A program made the translations under genes and the position numbers. Positions 38,060 to 49,500 of a stretch of 64,000 nt of DNA are shown here, piece after piece (the first letter of the stretch is position 1; each line of letters starts with the position of its first letter). The notes below the pieces were generated by a model. That model saw nothing but the letters and a program-made list of their open reading frames with translations. It did no database searches and was not told the origin of the DNA. This DNA is from Euborellia annulipes (taxonomy: Eukaryota > Arthropoda > Insecta > Dermaptera > Anisolabididae): NCBI GenBank assembly GCA_023213315.1, contig JAKCPI010001563.1, forward strand, positions 372,001 to 436,000, read 5' to 3'.

Positions 38060-38970
38060 TTTAATTTTACTTTAGAAAATATAAAATTTTTGAGATGATT
38101 ACGGCGCTACAAATTTCGTTTTTCAGTATTATAATAGTAATAATCTGTGGAGTAATTAATTGATCTTGAAATTTGTACTTAATTTAGAAAATATAATATT
38201 TTTTAATGTATTTTGACTATAAGATATATATAACAAATTTAATTAATTAATTGTTAATATTTATATAATGATTATTAATTAATTAATTATTAATTCTTCA
38301 TACTTTTTAATTTTATTTTTTAATAAATTTGTATTAAAAATGATGGTCTTTGTAACAGGAGTGAACAGGAGAATAGAATAGTAAAGGAGTGTGTTGGCGC
38401 CAAAAAAAAAATAACCTCCTCTCGGTTTTTGACCTCCGGGTATTAATCATTGGTAATTTATCATATAAATTAAGAGGAAATCTATCTCAGGCTGATTAGT
38501 GCTGCGACCTTGTGGAGACTTTTAGAATTATAAGTATAATTTTTAAAATTTCCACAAGAGTGCAGCACAAATCAGATATTTTATTCAATTATAAAGATTT
38601 TCTTTCTATATAATTTATATGATAAATTACCAAATACCCGGAGGTCAAAAACAGAGAAGAGGTTATTTTTTTTTTGGCGCCAACACACTCCTTGACTATT
38701 CTATTCTCCTGATCACTCCTGTTACAAAAACATATTTTTTATACAAATAAATTTATTGAAAAATAAAATTAAAACGCATGAAGAATAAAATAATAATAAT
38801 ACATTCCATTGATTGATTATATTAATAAATACATTTGTTGTCGTCAAAAACATTTTTTTTTTTTTTTAATTAAATACAAGATTTCAAAGTTATTATATTC
38901 CACAAATTTTACTATTTATACAATAAACAAAATTCGTAGCGCTATATATTTTCTAAAATAAAAGTAAGTT
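38060..38970. repeat. long foldback element, ~900 bp, arms ~400 bp
   Basis: The inner arms are almost perfect: GTAACAGGAGTGAACAGGAG, GTGTGTTGGCGCCAAAAAAA and GACCTCCGGGTATT on the left have exact or near-exact complements on the right (up to CACTCCTGTTAC at about 38727). Similarity continues outward on both sides (ATTCTTCATAC; TTTAGAAAATATA...GCGCTAC), more diverged. The centre is GGCTGATTAGTGCTGCGACC with TGCAGCAC opposite. No coding potential. Confidence 0.85.
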
Positions 38971-39085
38971 TTAAAGTAATTTGGCCCAGAATAAATATTT
39001 AAATAGGAAATATTGGTTTTAACATTTGAGAAAGAAAAACGAAACCTCTCAAAATGAGCACCTCGAGACGCGCACCTTTAGTTGT

Positions 39086-39276
39086 TTATTTGAGAAAGAA
39101 AAACGGTAAATTTTCAGCAATTTTTTAATAGTTTACAAGGCACTATTTCCAAATATTTCGAAATTCACTGAAGAAGGGATGCCGATACGTCTCTGAAATA
39201 TTTGGAAATATTATATTGCTTTGTAAACTAATAAAAAATTGCTGAAAATTTACCGTTTTTCTTTCTCAAATAAACC
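39086..39276. repeat. foldback element with ~57-nt arms
   Basis: TTTATTTGAGAAAGAAAAAC through CAGCAATTTTTTAATAGTTT on the left is repeated inverted on the right. The loop holds CACTGAAGAAGGGATGCCGA followed by TACGTC, a variant of the CTGAWGA-hairpin-GAAACG motif also seen near 54360, 60980 and 61780. Confidence 0.8.
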
Positions 39277-39283
39277 AACTTCA

Positions 39284-39540
39284 GCCAGTGGCGTAGCGAG
39301 GGAGGGGCAAGGGGGGCATCATGCCCCGGGCGCTACTCACAAAGGGACGCCAAATGGTCCGCAAAACAAAAAATTACTGGATAATTTGTATTTTTATTAT
39401 AATTGATTTCTGGAAAATATATTTTAAATTTAGTGCTAGTGTAATATAATAATTTTGTATATTTTACATATAATATTATATGGTTATCAAAGGGGGTGGG
39501 GGCGCTATAAAGGTATTGTGCCTCGGGCACGAGTTAACTG
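39284..39540. repeat. hAT-like end fragment CAGTGGCGTAGC
   Basis: CAGTGGCGTAGCGAGGGAGG, then GCCCCGGGCGCTA, looks like a transposon 5' end. A matching GCTACGCCACTG is not present downstream, so the other boundary is unknown. Confidence 0.45.
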
Positions 39541-40131
39541 TGCGTATTATATGCAATGGTCAGTGGATTCGAGAGATTAAATAGAACAAGAATAAAATTT
39601 GAGAAGTCCCGTTGATTGTTGAGTTTCTTTTAAGTCCATTCGGCATCTTAGGCCATAGGCCTATAGACTTTTTAACGAACATTTATTTTTATAATTTTTT
39701 ATAATTTATATATAAAAAAAAAACAAAAAAAAACCTTTTATATTATATTTACGAAAATCTAAAAAAAAAGTTCAAAAATTACTAGGCTTTTAAGATGGAG
39801 GCCAAAACTCACCTCAGGCGGGGGGGGGGGGTAATTCTCATGTTCCCAAAGCGGGGAGGTAGTGTCATATCATGTGAGTAAGGGTCAATATTCGCTATTA
39901 GTATCGATATTGGAAAACTGCATACGATTTACGGGAAAATTCTATAATTTACCAAATTTTGGAATTTTACAGTCTTTTATAATCAATAGACATCTGAAAA
40001 AATGATGGAATTTTATACTTGAAATATGAAACAATAATTAGTTATTCTTTTATTTTTTCCAACTTATTTTATAAAAATGAATCAGGATTTTTCACAAATG
40101 AATTGAGATTTTTAAATTAGCTACTATTTTA
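39541..40131. other. AT-rich DNA past the Wnt16 3' end
   Basis: Contains A runs near 39715 and 39762, a 10-G run at about 39821, and no exon-like or repeat-end signal. Confidence 0.45.
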
Positions 40132-40249
40132 GGTCTGTTCGATTAAGCGTCCGGCGCATGCGCATTAAGGAAAAGTTTTTCGTTACTGCGCATGCGATAT
40201 TCCCCACTACGCATGCGCCAGACGCCTCGAACGCTTAATCGGACAGACC
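40132..40249. repeat. 118-bp GC-rich MITE with TA flanks
   Basis: GGTCTGTTCGATTAAGCGT at the left and, reversed, GGTCTGTCCGATTAAGCGT at the right, with TA at 40130-40131 and 40250-40251. Four (G)CATGCG(C) boxes lie inside. The GC and CpG content contrasts sharply with the AT-rich surroundings, about 235 bp past the Wnt16 stop. Confidence 0.8.
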
Positions 40250-40484
40250 TAATGTTATTAATTATCATTTATAATTTTCAATTTAAAAAAAATATAGTTT
40301 TTCCAATTATTTTAATTAATATATTTAATTAAATAAGTGAACTAATAAACATTTTAACAATAAAAATAGATTATTTTAATTTATTTAAGAAATTTGGCCA
40401 AATTTTGAAATAATAAATAAAATTTATTCTTTTATAAGTCTGTAAATTTGATATTGATAATCATTTAGAAATTTTATTTAATTA

Positions 40485-40586
40485 CTATTTGCATGTGTGA
40501 CGATCTATTTGTGTTTCACAAGTTTTACATTGAACATAACAACACCAAATGAATTTGCAGTGGCATCTTTCGATGTGTTTCATTAC
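40485..40586 (-). CDS. Wnt16: Wnt16 last coding exon (C-terminal Cys block and stop)
   Basis: The acceptor is tatttcag, followed by 33 codons and [23 protein letters not shown] then DRHTCK is the canonical Wnt C-terminus. An AATAAA (40473-40478, minus strand) lies only a few bases past the stop and is probably too close to be the poly(A) signal. Confidence 0.95.
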   Translation of the reverse strand, partial: VMKHIERCHCKFIWCCYVQCKTCETQIDRHTCK

Positions 40587-43500
40587 CTGAAATAAAAAAA
40601 AGTATAAAAATAAAAAAATGAACAATTAATTTATCATATACAAACTCAGAGAACAAATTTAGATTTAATGCACCTAAGCTGGCTGACTAATAAAATATTT
40701 TATTAATTATTTTAATTCAATTAAAAATAAACTGAAGTATAGTATACATACACGATTTCTTTAAAATTTTTGCTTCATCCTCATTTGAAATTTCCTAGGA
40801 TAGTAAAGTCATTAATTATTACATAAAATATTTTTTAAGAATTAGAATTTTCATTTGATAAGATATAAACTTGTTCACAAATGTAAATGGTATTCGAACC
40901 TCCTCCACAGATAACGAAATGTCTGTAAGCAACGTAAATTTAAATAATTCCCCACCGAGCCTTTAAATAAGAAGATGCTATAAAAAATAGGATATAACAA
41001 AAAGTTTTTTTGAAGAATTTTTGAAACGATTTAACGAGCTTATACGTAACGTGTTTCACGGATTGGCCACAAATTAGAAAAAAATATATTTTCCTCTTCA
41101 CTTTAAGAAATTATCTAAAAATAAAGTCAATTCGTGCTTATTAGATTGTTTTTATTTTTATTTATGGATTAAAATTTTATTTCTTTAACCAAGAAAATGC
41201 AATATATGAAAAATATATCAACATTTGGTAGGTGTCTATAAATAATAGGCTTAAGGGGGGGGGGGGGGAGAGTTCTTCAACTTCGTTGGCTTCTCCGTTG
41301 TGTCGTTTTCCCAGTCTATCCAATCTCAAACGGGGTATAAAAGGCACTTCCGATTAAAAAAAATACTAAAAAATTCTCAAATAATTTTAACATTCAAGGA
41401 CCCAGAAAAAAATGAAATCGGAAAAAAAAGTTTTGGGTATTAATGGACTAAGAAAAAAAAAATAAATAAAATGTTCAAGAGTATGTTACCCCGAAAATGT
41501 TAACACCCTTCTCTGTGTTTTTGCTCTTCTGGTAAAATTCAAAAACCATTATCATTCTTAATGAAAATTTAATCTGGCTCAAAAATAAATAAATAAATAA
41601 ATAAAAACAAAAGAACGTTTCACTTCAAAATATTTTTTATAGTAAGCAGTGATGTTTTTTTAAATTAGCATAAGCTGTAACTAGGATGGATGCCTCTGTG
41701 TAGTCATTTATTATATGCCTCCCCCCCCCACCCCGCAATGTATTGAAATATTAAATTGATAGAACCCGTGAACGGCGGTGCAGCCATTTATTCATACGAT
41801 TGAGAAGAGATCGGGGTATTTCATAAAGTGCGTCCGGCATTTTTTTGTTTCAAGGTTTTCAGCATTGTTTTGCTCATTTTCGCTGTCTATGCCACTCCCA
41901 TTGAGAGGGCATTTGTTGTTTTTTCTTTTAGTTGCCATGGAGAGGTTCACTGAGAACCAAGTGCCATAATCAGTGAAAACTCATTACAAGATCTCTATTG
42001 GATATAACCTGTTTGGCTGCAAATGACTCGAACTCCTAATTGTTGTTTAGGGGACGAAGTTCGCTTTAAGTTCTCGAACTTTCTCCTCATGGAAATGAGT
42101 TTTCACTATTAAGACACATTGCTTCTCAGTGAACTTATTTACTCAGGGGCTCACATCTTGTGAGTACGTGGCGACCACGAGTTACCCGAGCTAATGCTGT
42201 CATTTCTTCTACTCCCTTTATGCCAGCATTCTTTCCCAATCAAGCGTCAGGCCGTGCGACGGGCCGGCTTCTCTCGGTCGCGTCTAACTTGGATATGCCC
42301 ACCCCGAAATACGGGATTAAAGGCAAAGAAAGAAGAAGAAGCTTCTCAGCGATCTCTCCATGGCAACTAGAAGAAAAAACAACAAATGCTCAATTAATCG
42401 AAGTAGCAATAGACAACAAAAGTGATCAGATCAGTGCTGACAACCTTCAAACAAAAAAATGCAGGGCAATCCAAAACTTGCGCACTTTATAAAACACAGA
42501 AACGAGTAGAAATACAAATGAGAATTTATTGGGGTTAAAAAACTTTGAACAGGCTTCGAATAGCTGACTGAATTATGTGGAATACAACCAGGGGTAGGAA
42601 AATTATAAGCACAAGGAATAGACAACAGTATTGTAAAGATGAAGAAGAAAGATATCAAATTTATGAGAGGTAATATTCTATTTTTTTTTTTTTTTAATTA
42701 TGTCGCTTGTCTCCGCCATTACCAACTATCAAACAATATCATTATTGGATCTATCATAATAAATAAATTTACTTACTACTTACTTGAGTGTTATAACCCC
42801 GTCCACAGCAAAGGAGATCACAACTATCGGAATCTGATGAGGTCTTATTGCAGAGACGACCTGATGTGCCGGCGATTCCCTTTTTAGGATCATAAACACA
42901 ATAATTCGGAGATTTATGAATATGAACTAATTCTCCTTTCCCAACTGGAAGTCTCCTTTTAAATTTATTTTTTCTCCGTAAATTCTTTCTTGATTTAGGT
43001 TGAACCTGCTTTAAAATAGATTCATTCTAAATAAATTTTAACTTAATTAAAGATGATAGTTTTAAGAAAAATAAATTTTAATTTCGCGCTCTAATTTTTT
43101 TTATCTTAAAGTCGACTCAAATAAAAATCATAAGCTGCTTAAGGAATTTACAGGTTGATACGCCCATGGGAGACATTGGACTCAACTTTAGCGAGTGGCT
43201 CTTTTTGAAATTTACGAGTTTAAGGTAAAAAACTTAAGATTGCGAAAATTTAAGAAAAATTGTTACCATTTCAAGTTTAATAATATTTTTATTAGAGATT
43301 AGAGATGGGACATTCGAATCAACTAATCCGGCGAAATTTGTTATTCGAGATGAGAACTCATTTACTAATTTAAAAAATAAAATATTACTTAAAATCCAGA
43401 TTTATAAAAAAAATAGTATATTGAAATTTTGATGGTTACATGAATGATTTAAGAACTTTTCATAATCGAATTCAGATTCGTCCCATCTCTAATCTCTATT

Positions 43501-46500
43501 ATATATGAGCCCCTAGGAGTTTCAGACAATAGAAAATTTTGTTTGTGAGGGTTTAGAAAATAAAATTTAAATTCTCTTATAAAATTACAAAAGATATGTA
43601 AAATTCTACTAATGGACTTTGAACTTTAATTCTATTGAGAATATATTATAAACATTTTAGAAATTTTAGTGAATTAAAACTCGTAGAAAGAGTCAAAGCA
43701 GAAATGTTGACTTTTGATGAGGGTTTAATTTTATTAATTTTGCAGATTTTATTGCATGGAATAAACAAATATAAAATATTCATTTACGGAAATTTATTAT
43801 AGACTGGCGATAGAATTGCAATCGATTGAGATCGAAACAGTAAAATGTCTCAATTCAGTCGCCAGTCCCAAATCTGCAAAATAAATAAAAATAAATCTTC
43901 ATCAAAAATCAATATTAGTTGTTAAAAAGGTAAATATTTATGACTCAAATCAGAGTTCTAATAAATAATTGATATACGAATTTTAATCAAAATCATTAAG
44001 AGTTGTTTTTGAGAACATTGCCAAAAGCACCAGTAATTGAAAATATTTTAGAATCCTTTGAGGAACCCCTCTTTTAAATTTTCCTACATATATTTTCCTT
44101 TATCAATCAGTAATACCTCGAGGAAGCTGGAGCATGCTGGCTCCTCCCTATGGGTGTGAGCCATACTCAAGATGAGGATGAATCTGGCCTTTGTATTGTT
44201 TGATGTTGAAGGGAAGTGAAATATCGCTTGAAACAGATAGGTAACAAAGCTTCCCACAAGCTGAATTGACGACCGAAGTATCGCTCATTCCAGGAGAGAT
44301 CAGAAAAAATTGTCGCTCAAAGAACTGAATGCAGTTCAGAATGTTTTTCCTATAGATGAATGGAGGAGAGAAATGGTTTTTGTGCCTAGAGTTTAGACAG
44401 CTTTGAGTTTTTTGGGAGATGAATTAGACCTGATTTAGAGAACCCCGTTTCTCTAAGATGCCAAGATCACCGTTAATTGAAGATAGTTTTCTGGCGATTG
44501 GAAACATCCCAGCCTGATCTGACTCAATTTGATCTGGTTGAGTGCATAGTGCATTTTTGCATGATTCAAGAATTTAACTGAAAATGTGTATAATCGTGTA
44601 TTTTATGGGTTATGTACCTTCAGTAAACTTATTCTACTTAAATGAAATATTGTATACATGTGAAAAATAATTTCCACATGTATAAAATATTGATAACTAA
44701 GTTGGAGAATTGATCATAAGTGTGATCATTAGTTGGAAGAAAATAACGCAGGCATTTCCATCAAGAAACAAAGAGAAAAAATAAATGTAAGCAGCTAAAT
44801 AATGCGGCTATGATTTAAATACCTTCAAAAATTCTGTTTTGTTAATCTTACCTTTGCAAGGTGTGACTACCCGCACATATTCGAAAGTTCTGTAATGTGG
44901 TATTATGATTTTTTTATTTTCTCAAAACTCGCTTGAAAGATTTTGATTAAAATTCATATTAATTATTTTTTTAGATTAACTTTTAACGTCAAAAGCAGCC
45001 TGTCACATCATCAAATAAATTACTAAATATATTAACTTAAAGTAATGGGCAATTATTTCCACGCCAACATACGCCACTCTCATAGTTACCCTTACTCATG
45101 CTTCCCTAGAAGCGAAAAACACCTCGGCTTACACCCTGTAAGTTGTCTCATTAGCAATTTTCATATATCGCACATGCATACTATCATGGTTCATTCACCT
45201 TTCTTATGTCTTGATTTTTGTTTACTTGGAAGCTAATAGGGGAGTAGAAGCGAAAGCTGTTCGCGTGTTAAGATCGTGACTGCTTTAGCCAATCCGAAAG
45301 CTTGCTTGTTGCGGACATCTGGCAATGAACGATTTAAATACCCCACCCCGAGAAATTTTTCAAATCTATTGATATATGTATATATACGGGTATATGACCA
45401 ATTTATATATTTTTGTTGCGCGTCGTGTAATTAAAAGTATTAAAAAGATTAAATCTAATCTAATACTATAAAACGAGCAATGTTCGTTTGTTTGTAAGAA
45501 CATCAGTTCTCGAAAAAGGCTCTAAAGATTTTTTTCACATTTTAAATGTATACTAGCTCCAGCACAAATATGAAATTGCACTAGGTCTCATCTTTGGGAA
45601 AATTCGGGTACTAGTAATTTACTGATGTACCTTTTTAGATTTTTCCAATTGTATCAAAAGAGAAAACCACCGAGCTCCAGCTCGATCATCCCGGAACTAT
45701 ATTAAAATGAAAGCATTTTTCAAATAAAACTTTTGTCTTCTAGCACAAATTGTCAAAAAAAAATCACAAAAATTGTCTTTGAGCCTAGGGACTCGGATGA
45801 ACACGGAAATATTTAGATAAAAAAAAATTTTATAAACTTTTGTTTTTGATAGGCCCGGGCCCTTTGGAGGTCATGTATATACATATTTTGTGTATGGGGG
45901 AGGCGTATCTTTAAAAATATGATTTCGGCCCCCACCTCTGCCCGAAAAATTCTACATAAACATGACCCTGATGTATTGATATAAAGAAGTTCTATTTAAG
46001 TCTTTAAATCGACTTAATGTCCCTTGTCTTATAATGATTCATTTGTTATATTCAGATTTTTTTTCTCACGGTTGAGGCCATTTGTATATACTGCTAATAT
46101 ACTTAATTAGCTATTATATTCGAGTGTTGGTGTTATCGGGAAGAGTTCTGGTTCAAGTGGATGATATATCAATGACCCGAGTAGGCTGGAGATCCTCGGT
46201 TCTACCCTCAAGAAGCCTAAACCCTGATACTAAAAATATACACTCATTGTTTTTAAAATAAATTGTTATTTATGGACTACATATTATTATCTTATTAATA
46301 ATTTTATGAATAGAGATTACTTGTGAAATAATAATAACAGAAAATAATATAATATAAAAATAATTTATTGAACGAGTATTACAATAAAACCAAAACGCTG
46401 AGTTTCATTACGAATGCCTATATCACAATTTTATAAAAAAAAACGAAACTTTCTGATTATTTTAATAATTTTCTATGTTCACAAGCAGAAATCTTAAAAT

Positions 46501-49500
46501 TTAAAAATGTAATCTTCTCAATTCGATTATTCCTAATTTTTTAATTATTATTCTTATAGAAATACGGGACATCTATTTTGAAATTTGCCCCCACAGCGTG
46601 CCCACTCTAAAAACTCTTAACCTCGGCCCTGAAGTTTGTGTAACCAACAGCGAGGCAACTCTTTAAGAGGAGGATTTTTGTGTCCTACGTACTTGAGAGG
46701 AGCCATTAAGAAGAAAAATGAGAGCCGCCACAATGGATCAAGAGGTCCCCGCTGGTGAAGGCTGAATGCGCTTAAATGCAAAATCGGAATTGAAATTAAT
46801 AAATTTCTTTATTATATTATTACACTTAAGTAAAAAAAATCACTTATCATTAACATAACCAGGATTCTTTTTTGAGACACAGGCATCTCCAGCCTTTCTA
46901 AACTTAATTTTTTGTATTATTTTTATAGTTAATATTTCTTTATTAATTTTTAATTTTTTCGTTTTAGTAAACTTTTGCTTGTTTGTTTTTTTTTTTCAAT
47001 TTTCCTTGACTGGAAGGTGCAGCCACTTCAATGGACCAATGTTAGTGACATAATGACGGAGGAGTGCATTCTTAAATTGTTAAGAACCGATTCATCTGTG
47101 ACCCAATTTGAGGGATTTCTGAAGAAGTTATTCAAGGAATAAGTGGCCCAGAAAATGTTTTATTTTCTACACTACACCAATGGAAAGAGGAAAAGAATGA
47201 AAGAAGATAATAATGATAATGATCCCAGAAATATTTGAGAATCTTTCTGGTAAACCGAAGACTCAACTTTCAACTTTCTCGTAGATGATCATGGAAGAAA
47301 ATTTAGATTTTGTGCACATTTTATTAAAAAATGCGGTTGAGAAAAATTCTAATCTACATCTTAAGATAAGAGAAACAAGATGGCCTCCACACTATTATTT
47401 TTTCTCTTATCTAGAATGCATGGTATCTTGCTTTACTTTAGATTGTAGATCTATATGATTTGTATCTGAATTGTAGCTGAAGAAGAGAAAATAAGTAACC
47501 GAAACTTTGCTTTAGTTGGGAAAAAAATCCACAAAATCGATTAAGCCATTTCAGGGTTATGAATTATTATTGAAAAACCCACAAAATGGCGGATATTAGG
47601 AGAAATAAGCGTCATAAGTTTCTAGAAACATTTTTTCTATATTTTTTTACTAATATAAGCACCCCATCTACGAGCATTACAGAAACTCTCTGGTATATGA
47701 ATGGGGAAGTAAATAGTAGCCCTAGACGAGTCTATGCTGAGACAGAGTCAGACCTTCGATTTGCCAGAAGCCCTGATGGAAAATTAGCCCTGTAATTGCT
47801 TCTAATTTATTTTTTTAATATTACAGTAGATTAAATAAAATAACTGAATTATAATTACAAATTTATAAAGCGGAGAGAGGTACACATAAAATACCAGGCC
47901 TAAAATTAATCTTTTTGAAATTTTTTTAAAATATATAATTTTCTTTATTTAGAAGATTATCTTTCCTCACATTAATTAGTTTTGACGCTTCTATAATTTT
48001 TAAAAATAAAATAGTAATAATAAAGATTGTCTCAGTGATCACATATTGGATCACAATTGTTTCAAAACTTTTTTTATATACAAAATTTTTTGTGTTTTTT
48101 TAAATACTTGAAGCTAATAACTTCTTTAAAAAAATTAAATTTATAATTCTGAATATATTTGATATATTAAGTGGGATTTAGTGGCATAATTATAATAATA
48201 AATTCCCTCATAACTATAACCATTCACAATATTCATTCCAATTTCTATTGACTGAAACTCCAACAAAAATAATCAATAGGCAGCACATACATAAAAACAT
48301 CGTATGATTAATTTTCATAATGCATAAATGTCAGGACATTAAGAATTTAATTTTAACTATAACATGAAATTCCTAATTCGTACTTTTTAAATAATAATAA
48401 ATACTTTGAAAGAAGATTTATAAGATCAGATACAAATTATATTGTATTTTCATTTGCATATTAAGAAATTATATTTTAATTAAAAATAATTATTTTAATA
48501 AATCAAATAGATTTAATAATATTTAATACTTAGATATATAAACGGACTTTTTTGGCCACGAGAACAGCTTGAAGGTACTTTTTCTTGAGGACATGACCGA
48601 CTTCATTGAACGAGGGCATCGTCTTCCAACAAGTTTTTAGTTCACAGGATCCTGATACTCCATGACAACGACATTGCATTCGCATCAAAGAACTCACCAC
48701 CTGTAAGTAAGCCAATCAATTAATCATTAAATGGCAATCAATTTCAGCTTTTAAAAATGTAGACGTTCAAAATGAAGGCCGCCGTATCTTCATTTCTAAT
48801 AATGGAAGCAGAAATCCAGAGATCTGAGATTTTCAACATCTATAGAGAATAAAAAATGTATATAATAATTATGTTATTGTTTCATTCTCAAATAAACCCC
48901 GAAAGGGTGGAGAAAAAGGGTGAAAATTACGCTTTTTCAAATTTTCGTATAGGCCTATATCTCAGAAACTGCAGTTTTGCTCAAAACTAAATATATACTG
49001 AAAAATATTGACGAAATTCACTACAAAATCCCTCTCGTTAAATCTTTCCAAGGGTTAATGAATCTTTCAAATGTATATTCTCCAAAATTCAGGAAGGTCT
49101 TTTGAAAAAATGATTACAGAGAAACCTTACTTTAATTTGTAAATCGATAATAACTATTGGGCTACTTGACCAAATTTAATAATTTCTATACTCATTAGGA
49201 AGAGAAAGAAATGCTTTATAAGGTTCATTTGAGACCTTTTGCCAAAATCACTTTATTGAGGTTACAAAAAAATAAATTTTCAGAAAAAATATTTGCTCAT
49301 CGGAATTTTTTTTTTTTTAGTTTTTTGGAAAAAGGGAAATAGGAATTGGATAAAATCAAACCCAAGTAACTGGTAGATCAATTCCAGACTAGCCAAACGG
49401 AATATCGCAACACAGACTTCAACAACAAGATACCAAGTAAGCAAGAGAAACTTGCTTTTATCACACAGAATTTTATCTATTTTTTATATTTATTAAAATA

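Larger units (their letters stand above)
43006..48547 (-). other. Wnt16 long intron, 5.5 kb
   Basis: Contains inverted-repeat elements at 43292-43500 and 43705-43917, a tRNA-like piece at about 46145-46215, and an unassigned + strand reading frame near 46733-47142. The section 44000-46000 has diverged repeat sequence with short GC-rich boxes but no ends I could pair. Confidence 0.6.

Noticed and set aside
42160..42492. 110-codon + strand ORF
   Set aside because: It lies across an inverted-repeat element inside a Wnt16 intron, has no recognisable domain, and part of it recurs inverted elsewhere as repeat DNA.
45466..45700. Helitron 5' end (ACTATAAAACGAGCAATG, GTTCGTTTGTTTGTA)
   Set aside because: The start resembles Helitron left ends, but no CTRR 3' end with a preceding hairpin could be found.
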